This document shows positions 1 through 6,796 of a stretch of DNA of 11,075 nt, one piece after another. Where the stretch lies: positions 1 to 11,075 of the forward strand of contig JABIRQ010000237.1 in the NCBI GenBank assembly GCA_018699755.1, given 5' to 3'. Position 1 is the first letter of the stretch. The number at the start of each line of letters is the position of its first letter. The position numbers and the translations under genes were made by a program. This stretch comes from Rhodospirillaceae bacterium (GTDB taxonomy: Bacteria > Pseudomonadota > Alphaproteobacteria > CADEGL01). The notes under the pieces are model-generated. The model did not search any database, was not told the origin of the DNA, and saw only the letters and a program-made list of their open reading frames with translations.

Positions 1-707
1 CTGCCCTCGCCCAGCAGGCGCAGGCGGATCGGCCGGTCCGCGCGCAGCCCCGCGACCGCGACGACCAAATCTTCAAGCCCCTTGTGCGGTTCCAGGCGGC
101 CGCAATAGCCGACGGTGAAGATCTCCGCCGCATCCGGTCCGGCGCTCGGGCCGCCCGGCGCAAACAACTCGGTGTCGACTCCCAGGTGATGGACCACGGA
201 AACCCGGTCGCGCGCGACGCTGAAATTGCGTTCGTAGAGTGCCGCCGTCATGCGGCTGGCGGCCAGGACATGGTCGAGTTGGGCGACGCCGCGGCGGGCC
301 AGGATATCCTTCATGCACCCGGCGAGGCCGGGGTAGCGGCGATAGGTGTTCTTCTTGGCCAGGACCAGCAGGCGCGCCTGGGGGGCATGGCGCCGCCGGG
401 CGCGGGCGGCCTGGCGAAACAGCGCGGTCCAGGGATCGTGTTCGACCTGCACGATGTCCGGCGCGAAACCGGCCAGGCCCAGATCGGCGGAGCGCAGCCG
501 GTGGAACGGACCGCCGAATCTTTGCAGGGGATACAGCGCATAGGTGCCGGCATCGGATGCGTCCGGCAGGTCGATGGCCGCCGAGAACACGCCGTAGAGC
601 GGCCGGTCGGGGGAGATCACGCGAATCTCCGCATGCCGGGCCAGGGCGTCGATATTCTTGCGGTTCTCGGCGGCGAGATAGGCGGACGAAACGATGGCGA
701 CTCTCAT
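1..707 (-). CDS. GT4-family glycosyltransferase, 3' end beyond the window
   Basis: Probable cytoplasmic GT-B glycosyltransferase that moves a sugar from an activated donor onto a glycan acceptor; donor and acceptor cannot be told from sequence. The frame opens with ATG at 707 and stays open for 235 codons to the left edge, so the end of the donor-binding domain is missing. The N-terminus (MRVAIVSSAY) starts the first Rossmann strand. HHLGVDTELF (about residues 173-182) and GYCGRLEPHKGLEDL (about 200-214) are the interdomain and donor-domain signatures of GT4 enzymes, including the conserved Arg/Lys pair that binds donor phosphates. The start overlaps the stop of the upstream GT9 gene as ATGA, so the two are very likely co-transcribed and translationally coupled. 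The family is clear; the specificity is unknown. Confidence 0.86.
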   Translation of the reverse strand, partial: MRVAIVSSAYLAAENRKNIDALARHAEIRVISPDRPLYGVFSAAIDLPDASDAGTYALYPLQRFGGPFHRLRSADLGLAGFAPDIVQVEHDPWTALFRQAARARRRHAPQARLLVLAKKNTYRRYPGLAGCMKDILARRGVAQLDHVLAASRMTAALYERNFSVARDRVSVVHHLGVDTELFAPGGPSAGPDAAEIFTVGYCGRLEPHKGLEDLVVAVAGLRADRPIRLRLLGEG

Positions 708-1846
708 CGTCCGGCCTCTCCCCCGAGCAGGGCGCGGATGGAGCCGGCGACATCCTCGGGCCGGATCAGCCGGATGCAGGTCTTGTCGTAGTCCCGGCAG
801 ACGTCCAAATGGCAGTCGAAGCAGGGGGTGCGGTGATAATGAACCCGGTGAACGTCGCCGTAGGGAAACCAGACACCCGGCTTCACGCGCGCGCTGAACA
901 CCGGCACCGTGGGGGTGCCGACGGCGGCCGCCAGATGCATGGGCCCGCTGTCATGGCCGAAGAACAGGCGCGCCCCGCGCAGCACAAGCGCGCTGACCCG
1001 GGGCGAAACCTTGCCGCACAGGTTGACGACGGGCCCTGGCCAATGGGCGGCGAGGGCGTCGGACCGCGCGGCCTCGTCGGCGGAGCCGACGATGGCCAGA
1101 CCCAGGCCGGGCCGCTCCGCGCCGGTCGTCTCCAGGACGGCGCGCCAGTTCGCGTCGCCCCAATCCTTCACGTCGATCTTCGCGCCGATGCTGAATCCGG
1201 CATAGTTGTTCGATCCCGGCCAATCGCGCAGGGTCGCCGCGGCCGCGCTCTCTTCGGCGGGCGTGAAGTGCAGATCCCAGCTCGCCGCATTGTCGAGTTC
1301 GGCATCGCCCAGCTCATCGAGACAGAGGGCCAGACGCTCGGCCTCATACTCCCAGCGTCCGCGCGCGGGCAGATAGCGCGGCGCGGCCAGATCGCCGAGC
1401 GGCACCCCGACGATGCGCGGGATGCCGCACAGCCGGAAGAAGGCGTGGTTGCGCCACACGGCCATCGGACCGTGGGGCTCGGTCATATAGATCAGGCAAT
1501 CGGGCTTATAGGCGCGGATCGCGCGCGCCAGGGCGAGGATGTCGCCCGGGCGGCGCAGGCCGATGGGATGGCGCATGATGCCGTGGATCAGGCCGCTGTC
1601 GCCCAGCACGAGCTCCAGCGGCGCGGCCTTGGCGCTGACGGGGACGTTGGTCAGGACACGCCGCTCGGCATCGGGAAAAGCCCGCGCGACGAGATGAAAG
1701 CAGGGCAGGCTCACGACGGTGTCGCCCAGGCTGCCCAGGCGATAGATCAGGATCCGGCGGCGGCCCCGACCGGTCTCGCCCTTCGGGCGGTCGCCCGTCA
1801 CGGTCGCCGAGCCATGGCCGCGCCAGCAACGGTGCCGGCCCCGCAC
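704..1846 (-). CDS. GT9 family, ADP-heptose:LPS heptosyltransferase-like glycosyltransferase
   Basis: Likely adds a heptose from ADP-heptose to a lipopolysaccharide core or related acceptor at the inner membrane. ILIYRLGSLGDTVVSLP (about residues 32-48) is the N-terminal GT9 signature, in the position of the usual IGD motif. FGHDSGPMHLAAAVGTPTVP, about three quarters along, is the donor-binding signature. A four-cysteine stretch follows (PCFDC, then C and C, spaced CX2CX4CX5C), as seen in many GT9 members. The 380-residue length fits the family. The start is uncertain: GTG at 1846 is the longest choice, an in-frame GTG at 1801 gives only 15 residues before the first strand, and neither has a good Shine-Dalgarno sequence. 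The stop overlaps the next gene's ATG. gmhA and hldE in the same window support a heptose donor, but GT9 also contains non-heptose enzymes. Confidence 0.86.
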   Translation of the reverse strand: MRGRHRCWRGHGSATVTGDRPKGETGRGRRRILIYRLGSLGDTVVSLPCFHLVARAFPDAERRVLTNVPVSAKAAPLELVLGDSGLIHGIMRHPIGLRRPGDILALARAIRAYKPDCLIYMTEPHGPMAVWRNHAFFRLCGIPRIVGVPLGDLAAPRYLPARGRWEYEAERLALCLDELGDAELDNAASWDLHFTPAEESAAAATLRDWPGSNNYAGFSIGAKIDVKDWGDANWRAVLETTGAERPGLGLAIVGSADEAARSDALAAHWPGPVVNLCGKVSPRVSALVLRGARLFFGHDSGPMHLAAAVGTPTVPVFSARVKPGVWFPYGDVHRVHYHRTPCFDCHLDVCRDYDKTCIRLIRPEDVAGSIRALLGGEAGR

Positions 1847-1897
1847 TTTCTGCGGGCCGCGGCGCCAGCCTGGAACTTGGGCGATAAAAGCCTGATC

Positions 1898-1925
1898 TTG
1901 CTCACCGATTCGGTTTCTTTAGAGT
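1898..1925 (+). promoter_or_regulatory. weak candidate promoter for the GT4 gene at 2028
   Basis: TTGCTC at 1898-1903 and TAGAGT at 1920-1925 are 16 bases apart and resemble -35 and -10 boxes only partly (about three and four of six matches). This is the only relatively AT-rich patch between the divergent GT9 and GT4 genes, so a promoter is expected about here. The exact boxes are a guess. Confidence 0.22.
1904..1914. promoter_or_regulatory. 11-base palindrome in a divergent intergenic region, possible operator
   Basis: ACCGATTCGGT is a perfect inverted repeat of 5+1+5 bases. It lies in the 181-base gap between divergently read glycosyltransferase genes, inside the spacer of the candidate promoter. 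Its position would suit a dimeric regulator acting on both genes. The sequence is short and could arise by chance; no regulator gene is present in the window. Confidence 0.22.
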
Positions 1926-1937
1926 AAGATGACGGTT

Positions 1938-1989
1938 GGGTCTTGTCCATGTGCCCGACGGGCGCCCGGCCTTACCGGACGCAAGACCC
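1938..1989 (+). other. stem-loop in the leader of the GT4 gene
   Basis: GGGTCTTG (1938-1945) is the exact reverse complement of CAAGACCC (1982-1989). The stem can continue through TCC (1946-1948) with GGA (1977-1979) across a two-base bulge. Inside it, GCCC (1953-1956) can pair with GGGC (1960-1963). The structure ends 38 bases before the preferred start at 2028. There is no U-run after it, so a classical intrinsic terminator is unlikely. If translation starts at 1929 instead, this stretch would be coding. Confidence 0.4.
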
Positions 1990-2027
1990 GTGCCGCCGCA
2001 CCGCCCAACGACCGGCCACCCCGCATC

Positions 2028-3197
2028 ATGCGAATTCTCCACGTCATTTCGTCCCTGGATCCGGCATTGGGCGGCCCGTCTTTCGCCTGCACCGCGATGG
2101 CCCGGGCGGTTGCCGCGAAGGGCCATCGCGTGGCGATCTACACGACCGATTTCGGCCAGGAGGGTGTCGTGCCCGCGACCGGCGAAGCGGTTGTGGCGGA
2201 GGGCGTCGCCACCCACGTCTTCCCGGTCCGCCATCCCAAGGCGTGGAAACGGTCCCCCGCTCTCGCCCGCGCCCTGCGGTGCGATCTGGCCGGCTTCGAT
2301 CTGGTCCACCTGCACTCGCTCTATCTCTATCACGATTGGGTCACGGGTGATCTCTGCCGGGCGGGGGGGGTGCCTTATATCGTGCGGCCCCACGGCACCC
2401 TCGATCCCTATCTGCGCCGCCGCCGCCGGTTCTTGAAGGCCGTCCTCGACCGTTTGTTCCAGGACCGGGTGCTGCGCGATGCCGCGGCCATCCACTACAC
2501 GGCGGAGGAGGAGATGCGCCTGGCCGCGGGCCATGACGGCGGCGCGCCCGGCGTGGTGGTGCCCCTGGGCCTGGATCCCGGGACGGCGGCGGGCGGGGAC
2601 GCGGCGGCCTTTCGCGCCCGTTATCCCGAGACGGCGGACCGGCCCATCGTCCTGTTCCTCAGCCGGTTGCACGAGAAGAAGGGCCTCGACCTGCTGATCC
2701 CGGCCGTCGCCCGGCTGGCCGAGGCGCGCGATCTCCACCTCGTCCTCGCCGGGCCGGACGGGGGCGCGGCGAAAGCGGCCGAGGCGATGCTGGCCGCCGA
2801 GGGCCTGACCGGGCGTGCGACCGTCACGGGGATGCTCGAAGGCCCGGCGAAGCGCGACGCCTATGCCGCGGCCACGCTTTTCGCCCTGCCGTCCTACAGC
2901 GAGAATTTCGGCATCGTGGTGGTCGAGGCGATGGCCGCCGGCCTGCCCGTGCTGATTTCGGACCGGGTCAATATCTGGCGCGAGGTTGCCGCGGCCGAGG
3001 CCGGACGCGTCGTGTCCTGCGGCGTTGATGCGGTGGCGGAGGCCCTGGCCGGTTTGATCGACGATCCTGAAGCGGCGCGGGCCATGGGCGAGAAGGGCCG
3101 GGCCCTGGTGGCCGATCGGTTCGCCTGGGACCGGGTCGCCGACGCGCTGATCGCCCTCTACGAGTCGGTCGCTTCCTCGGCGCGCGCGACGAAATAA
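2028..3197 (+). CDS. GT4-family glycosyltransferase
   Basis: GT-B retaining-type glycosyltransferase, probably adding one sugar to a lipid-linked glycan on the cytoplasmic face. ATG at 2028 gives 389 residues beginning MRILHVISSLDPALGGPS, the classic GT4 N-terminus with its GGPS loop at 15-18. PHGTLDP lies at 121-127 and LSRLHEKKGLDLL at 211-223. SENFGIVVVEAMAAG (291-305) contains the EX7E pair Glu292/Glu300. The same frame is open from an ATG at 1929, but those 33 extra codons look unlike protein and cover a leader hairpin. Neither start has a strong Shine-Dalgarno, so the start is less certain than the gene. The last 40 bases overlap the convergent carbamoyltransferase gene. An eight-G run at 2363-2370 falls in codons for Gly-Gly-Val. 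Sugar specificity is unknown. Confidence 0.88.
   Translation: MRILHVISSLDPALGGPSFACTAMARAVAAKGHRVAIYTTDFGQEGVVPATGEAVVAEGVATHVFPVRHPKAWKRSPALARALRCDLAGFDLVHLHSLYLYHDWVTGDLCRAGGVPYIVRPHGTLDPYLRRRRRFLKAVLDRLFQDRVLRDAAAIHYTAEEEMRLAAGHDGGAPGVVVPLGLDPGTAAGGDAAAFRARYPETADRPIVLFLSRLHEKKGLDLLIPAVARLAEARDLHLVLAGPDGGAAKAAEAMLAAEGLTGRATVTGMLEGPAKRDAYAAATLFALPSYSENFGIVVVEAMAAGLPVLISDRVNIWREVAAAEAGRVVSCGVDAVAEALAGLIDDPEAARAMGEKGRALVADRFAWDRVADALIALYESVASSARATK
2363..2370 (+). repeat. G8 homopolymer tract inside the GT4 coding sequence
   Basis: Eight consecutive G residues encode part of Ala-Gly-Gly-Val near residue 112-115 of the GT4 gene starting at 2028. It is the longest single-base run I see in the window. 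Synonymous glycine codons could have broken it. Loss or gain of one base would shift the frame before the donor-binding domain and inactivate the enzyme. Confidence 0.85.
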
Positions 3198-4921
3198 TCG
3201 CCCAGGACGAGCACGTCCATATTGGTGCGCAGGAAGCAGGCCAGGGCTTCTTCCGGGCGGCAGACCACCGGCTCGTTCTCGTTGAACGAGGTGTTCAGCA
3301 CCATCGGCACGCCGGTTTGCTCGGCGAAGCATTCGATCAGGCGGTGATAGCGGGGATTGGCCGCGCGCTCGACGGTCTGCAGGCGGCCCGAGCCGTCGAC
3401 ATGGGTCACGGCCGGTATCCGGTCGCGCTGTTCCTCCCGCACTTGGAACACCTTCATCATGAAGGGCACCGAATCGTCGGTTTCGAACCACGTCGCCGTC
3501 GCCTCGCGCAGGATCGAGGGCGCGAAAGGGCGAAAGGATTCCCGGCGCTTGATCTTGAGGTTGAGGATATCGCGCATATCGGCCCGCCGCGGATCGGCCA
3601 GGATCGAGCGGTTGCCCAGGGCGCGCGGGCCCCATTCCATGCGCCCCTGGAACCAGCCGATCACCTTGCCCGCCGCGATGGCCTCGGCCGTGCGGCGGCA
3701 CAGCATGTCCTCGTCGGCGATTTCCTCGACCGTGCAGCCTGCCGCTTCGAGCTCCGTTCGGCCCGCATCGAGGGTCGCGCGGATCGCAGCGGCGTCGAAG
3801 GCCGGGCCCCAATAGGCATGGGTCATGGGCGCGGCCGCGCGCTTGCCCGTCTCGCGCTGCCACAGGGCATAGGCCGCGCCGATCGCGCCGCCCGCATCCC
3901 CGGCGGCGGATTGGATATAGCTGCGCTTGAACGGCGTGGCGGCATAGAGCCGGCCGTTGGCCACCGAATTGAAGGCACAGCCGCCGGCGATGACGATGGC
4001 GTCGGTGCCATGGCGGGCATGGAGCGTGCGGTAGAGGTGGAAGACCGCCTCCTCGAACATCGCCTGGATCGAGCGGGCGAGGTCGTGGTGGCGGGCTTCG
4101 AGCGGCTCGTCGGGCCGCCGGGCCGGGCCGAGCAGGTCCTCCAGGGCCGGGGCGAAAAGGGTGCCGACCTTGGGCTCGCCGCCGACCCATTCATAGGCGA
4201 CGTTCTCGGCGTGGTGGCGGAAGTAGCGGAGGTCCAGGCGGAAACCGCCATCCTCCTCCAGTCGCACGATGCGGCGCATCGAATCCATCATGGTCGGCGC
4301 GCCGTAGGGGGCGAGGCCCATGACCTTGTATTCGTCGCCGTATTTGGGAAAGCCCAGATGCTGGGTCAGCGCCTGGTAGAAGATGCCGAGGGAATGGGGG
4401 AAGAGGACGCGACCCTCGACCGCGATCTCTGCGCCCCGCCCGATGCCCCAGGCGGCGCTGGAGAAATCGCCGAAGCCATCGACCGAAACCACGGCCGCTT
4501 CCTCGAAGGGAGAGACCAGGAAGGCCGAGGCGAGATGGGCCAGGTGATGCTCGATCTCGTGCACCGCGCCACCGAAACGCTGGTTCGGAAAGGCGGAGGC
4601 CAGTTCCTCCGCCACGCCGCCCCAGCGCGCCCGGTTGCGCAGCCGCGCGAGCACCAGGGCCGGGCTCGGCCGCTTGGTCAGGGTGTAGCGGATCTTGGGC
4701 CAGAAATTGGCCTTCGGATCGCGGTTGATGGCGACATGGTCGACCGCCCCCAGGCCGATGCCCGCCTCTTCCAGGCAATAGCGGATCGCCTCGCTGGGAA
4801 AGCCCGCCCAATGCTTGATGCGGCGGAACCGCTCTTCCTCCGCCGCCGCGATCAGCTCGCCGTCGCGCACCAGGCAGGCGGCCGAATCGGCGTGATAGGC
4901 GTTGAGGCCCAGGATGATCAC
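3158..4921 (-). CDS. NodU/CmcH/TobZ-family O-carbamoyltransferase
   Basis: Predicted to transfer a carbamoyl group from carbamoyl phosphate, via carbamoyl-AMP, to a sugar hydroxyl. The best start is GTG at 4921, overlapping the upstream GT2 stop as GTGA; it gives 587 residues, a normal family length, beginning with the usual first strand (IILGLNAYHADSA). The N-terminal Kae1-like domain shows AAAEEERFRRIKH (25-37), the metal-binding EHHLAHLASAF (124-134), SVDGFGDFSSA (146-156), and IAGGCAFNSVANG (311-323). The C-terminal domain shows GRMEWGPRALGNRSIL (426-441), SFRPFAPSIL (462-471) and VLNTSFNENEPVVC (541-554). All signature regions are present, so it looks active. The frame extends upstream to 5200, but that part is antisense-like shadow of the GT2 gene. 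Nearby heptose genes suggest a heptose acceptor, as for WapO; this is inference. Confidence 0.93.
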   Translation of the reverse strand: MIILGLNAYHADSAACLVRDGELIAAAEEERFRRIKHWAGFPSEAIRYCLEEAGIGLGAVDHVAINRDPKANFWPKIRYTLTKRPSPALVLARLRNRARWGGVAEELASAFPNQRFGGAVHEIEHHLAHLASAFLVSPFEEAAVVSVDGFGDFSSAAWGIGRGAEIAVEGRVLFPHSLGIFYQALTQHLGFPKYGDEYKVMGLAPYGAPTMMDSMRRIVRLEEDGGFRLDLRYFRHHAENVAYEWVGGEPKVGTLFAPALEDLLGPARRPDEPLEARHHDLARSIQAMFEEAVFHLYRTLHARHGTDAIVIAGGCAFNSVANGRLYAATPFKRSYIQSAAGDAGGAIGAAYALWQRETGKRAAAPMTHAYWGPAFDAAAIRATLDAGRTELEAAGCTVEEIADEDMLCRRTAEAIAAGKVIGWFQGRMEWGPRALGNRSILADPRRADMRDILNLKIKRRESFRPFAPSILREATATWFETDDSVPFMMKVFQVREEQRDRIPAVTHVDGSGRLQTVERAANPRYHRLIECFAEQTGVPMVLNTSFNENEPVVCRPEEALACFLRTNMDVLVLGDYFVARAEEATDS

Positions 4922-5718
4922 GAGTCGTCCTTTCCGACCCGCCCGGCCCGCTCGGCCAGATCGCGGTCGATCAGATGCAGGGCCAGGATCAACTCGGCCG
5001 CCGCACGCTGGAAGCTGTAATGCAGCCCGGCCCAACCGTCGAACAGTAACCCGCGCCCGATCAGGCAATAGGGCAGGACGATCAGCGGCACGACCCAGCG
5101 CCGGCGGCGCAGCCGGTCGGGCAAGCCTAGATCGCCCATCGCGGCATCGGCGAGTTTCCCGGCCTCCAGCGCCATGTAGCGGTCCTGGCTGGCGAGCCAA
5201 TGACCGACCGGCTTGCGGTCGTCATGCAGGATCGGCTCGGCCAGATTGCGCACCGCTCCGTCCAGGGCGACCTCGTCGGTATGGCCGTCCTGATAGATGC
5301 GGGCGCGAGAGCGCCGGAACAGACGCGGCCGAGGCGGATAGAGCGTCGCGCGCAGGCGGCGGCCGTGGACGCAATAGACGAAGCGGCTCAGGTAGCCGGC
5401 CGTCGCCTCGTCGGGGGCCAGCGCGGCGATTTCGTCCACCGTCTCGGGCGGCAGGATGTAATCGGCGTCCAGGCGCATCACCCAATCGGTCTCGATTCCG
5501 GTGTCCTGAATGGCGAAGCGCCACTGATCGCTGTGCGAATCGAAAACCCGCTCGAAGACTCGCACATTGGGAAACCGCCCGACGATGTCCAAAGTGTCGT
5601 CCGTGCTCAGGCTGTCGACCACGACCACGTCCTTCGCCCAGGCCAGCCGTTCGAGCACGCGGCCGATATTCGGCGCCTCGTTGAAGGTCAGGACGACAGG
5701 GGTGATTTGGTCCAGCAT
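4918..5718 (-). CDS. GT2-family glycosyltransferase, WaaE/KdtX type
   Basis: Inverting GT-A glycosyltransferase, probably acting on an LPS core or similar acceptor at the cytoplasmic membrane face. From ATG at 5718 it has 266 residues. PVVLTFNEAPNIGR (7-20) and VVVDSLSTDDT (32-42) form the nucleotide-binding part. MRLDADYIL (81-89) carries the DXD metal motif Asp84-x-Asp86. YPPRPRLFRR (127-136) and the HDDRKPVGHW...QDRYMALEA stretch (165-186) match what I recall of the WaaE/KdtX subgroup. A hydrophobic segment at about 208-223 may contact the membrane. The ATG at 5718 is preferred over GTG at 5742 because GGAGG sits five bases before it. The gene is coupled to the carbamoyltransferase by a GTGA overlap, so the two products probably act on the same glycan. 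Donor unknown. Confidence 0.9.
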   Translation of the reverse strand: MLDQITPVVLTFNEAPNIGRVLERLAWAKDVVVVDSLSTDDTLDIVGRFPNVRVFERVFDSHSDQWRFAIQDTGIETDWVMRLDADYILPPETVDEIAALAPDEATAGYLSRFVYCVHGRRLRATLYPPRPRLFRRSRARIYQDGHTDEVALDGAVRNLAEPILHDDRKPVGHWLASQDRYMALEAGKLADAAMGDLGLPDRLRRRRWVVPLIVLPYCLIGRGLLFDGWAGLHYSFQRAAAELILALHLIDRDLAERAGRVGKDDS

Positions 5719-5723
5719 GAAAG

Positions 5724-5728
5724 CCTCC
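5724..5728 (-). promoter_or_regulatory. strong Shine-Dalgarno for the GT2 gene
   Basis: On the minus strand GGAGG (5728 to 5724) lies five bases before the ATG at 5718. This fixes that ATG as the start rather than the GTG at 5742. It is the best ribosome binding site in the window. Confidence 0.8.
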
Positions 5729-5732
5729 AGGG

Positions 5733-5780
5733 GGCGCGACACGCGCCGCGCCGGGGCGGAGGCACCTTATCCGCCGCCCC
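5733..5780 (-). other. tandem GC-rich inverted repeats in the divergent GT2/methyltransferase gap
   Basis: Two small inverted repeats sit side by side. GGCGCG (5733-5738) pairs with CGCGCC (5742-5747) around ACA. GGGGCGG (5753-5759) pairs with CCGCCCC (5774-5780), or alternatively GGCGGA (5755-5760) with TCCGCC (5770-5775). The first ends just upstream of the GT2 Shine-Dalgarno, so it could affect translation of that gene. In such GC-rich DNA repeats of this size are not rare. Confidence 0.3.
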
Positions 5781-5852
5781 ATGGGCCGAGCAAGCAAGCT
5801 CCGCGCCGGTTTCTGGTGTCGGCGGCGTCGGGGCCGTCCTATCCTTGCGGAT

Positions 5853-6767
5853 ATGACAGAGGACGGAACCGACGCGGCCGCCGTTCGCGACCTGTTCGAC
5901 ACGCGCACGGGGATCGCGGGGCGCTATGCCGTGGCGCGCGATCCGGCGGCCGGGCTGCTCGCCACCCGGCCCGCGCCGGACCCGGCGGAGATGGCGGCGC
6001 TGCACGCCGCCTATCGGCCCTTCGCGGCGGCCGAAGGCACGGCCTATCGGCGGGTGCGCGAAGGCGTGTTCAACTCGCCGCTCTATCGGCTGTGGCTGGC
6101 CGTCGACGGCGATCCGTCCTTTCACGGCGCTTCCTTCGAGGGCCGGGTCGTGGACCTGGGCTGCGGCGACGGCCGCCTGCTCGACCGCCTGGCGCGGGCC
6201 GGGGTGGCGGCCGAGGGGATCGAACAGGTGCCGGCCTCCGTGCGCGCCGCGCGGGCGCGCGGGCTGACCGTGCATGAGGCCCCGTTGGAGGATTTCGCGC
6301 CCACCGAACCCTTCGACAGCGCCGTCGCAGCGAATGTGCTGGAGCATTGCGCCGATCCTGCCGCCGCCCTGGCCGCCGCCCGGCGGATCCTGCGCCAGGG
6401 CGGCGCGCTGCGGGTCAGCTGCCCGAATGCCGGCGGGCTCTATGCGCGGCTGTTCGGGCGCGCCTGGATCAACTGGCACGTGCCTTACCATCTGTGGCAT
6501 TTCACGGCGGGCGATCTCGACCGGTCGCTGCGCGACGCGGGATTCTCGGACATCGCGATTCGCACGGAGACCCCCGCCCTCTGGCTTGCGCAGAGCATCG
6601 TCGTGTGGTTGCGTGCCCGCCCTGGCCGCCCGACCCGCGCCCTCAGGAATCTTCTGGTCATGGCCCCCCTGACCCTGCTTCTGCGCCTCCTGCTCTTTCC
6701 CGTCCTCTGGCTCGTCGACCGGGCCGGGCGCGGCGATTGCCTGATCGCCACCGCGCGCCGGGGTTAG
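5853..6767 (+). CDS. class I SAM-dependent methyltransferase with hydrophobic C-terminal tail
   Basis: Predicted to methylate a small molecule or sugar using S-adenosylmethionine; the setting suggests O-methylation of a glycan. From ATG at 5853 it has 304 residues. Motif I is VVDLGCGDGRLL (99-110), the ribose-binding acidic residue is Glu123 in GIEQ, and ANVLEHCADP (160-169) is the later core motif. PYHLWHFTAGDL (211-222) is typical of methyltransferases found among glycosyltransferases. A long hydrophobic stretch (about 267-288, rich in Leu) near the end could anchor the enzyme to the membrane. The frame is open from an ATG at 5781, but the extra 24 residues are Arg-rich and lack family features; no clear Shine-Dalgarno decides. 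It is read away from the GT2 gene. A role as a non-sugar methyltransferase cannot be excluded. Confidence 0.86.
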   Translation: MTEDGTDAAAVRDLFDTRTGIAGRYAVARDPAAGLLATRPAPDPAEMAALHAAYRPFAAAEGTAYRRVREGVFNSPLYRLWLAVDGDPSFHGASFEGRVVDLGCGDGRLLDRLARAGVAAEGIEQVPASVRAARARGLTVHEAPLEDFAPTEPFDSAVAANVLEHCADPAAALAAARRILRQGGALRVSCPNAGGLYARLFGRAWINWHVPYHLWHFTAGDLDRSLRDAGFSDIAIRTETPALWLAQSIVVWLRARPGRPTRALRNLLVMAPLTLLLRLLLFPVLWLVDRAGRGDCLIATARRG

Positions 6768-6796
6768 CGGGCTATGGGAAAGATGCGCTGTGCCAA

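Noticed and set aside
239..1927. 562-codon open frame on the plus strand opposite GT9 and GT4
   Set aside because: No domain motifs and low-complexity composition. The minus-strand frames carry clear GT9 and GT4 signatures.
3160..3230. Intrinsic terminators for the convergent pair
   Set aside because: I looked for a GC stem followed by a U-run on both strands and saw none.
1902..4190. 762-codon open frame on the minus strand
   Set aside because: Its sequence is Arg/Pro/Gly-rich and matches no family; it covers two well-supported genes in other frames. Long spurious frames are expected in DNA this GC-rich.
3317..5020. 567-codon open frame opposite the carbamoyltransferase
   Set aside because: It is an antisense shadow; all family motifs lie on the minus strand.
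4922..5200. N-terminal extension of the carbamoyltransferase frame up to 5200
   Set aside because: The 93 extra residues are Arg/Pro-rich, overlap the GT2 coding sequence, and precede the family's normal first strand, which begins exactly at the GTG of the GTGA overlap.
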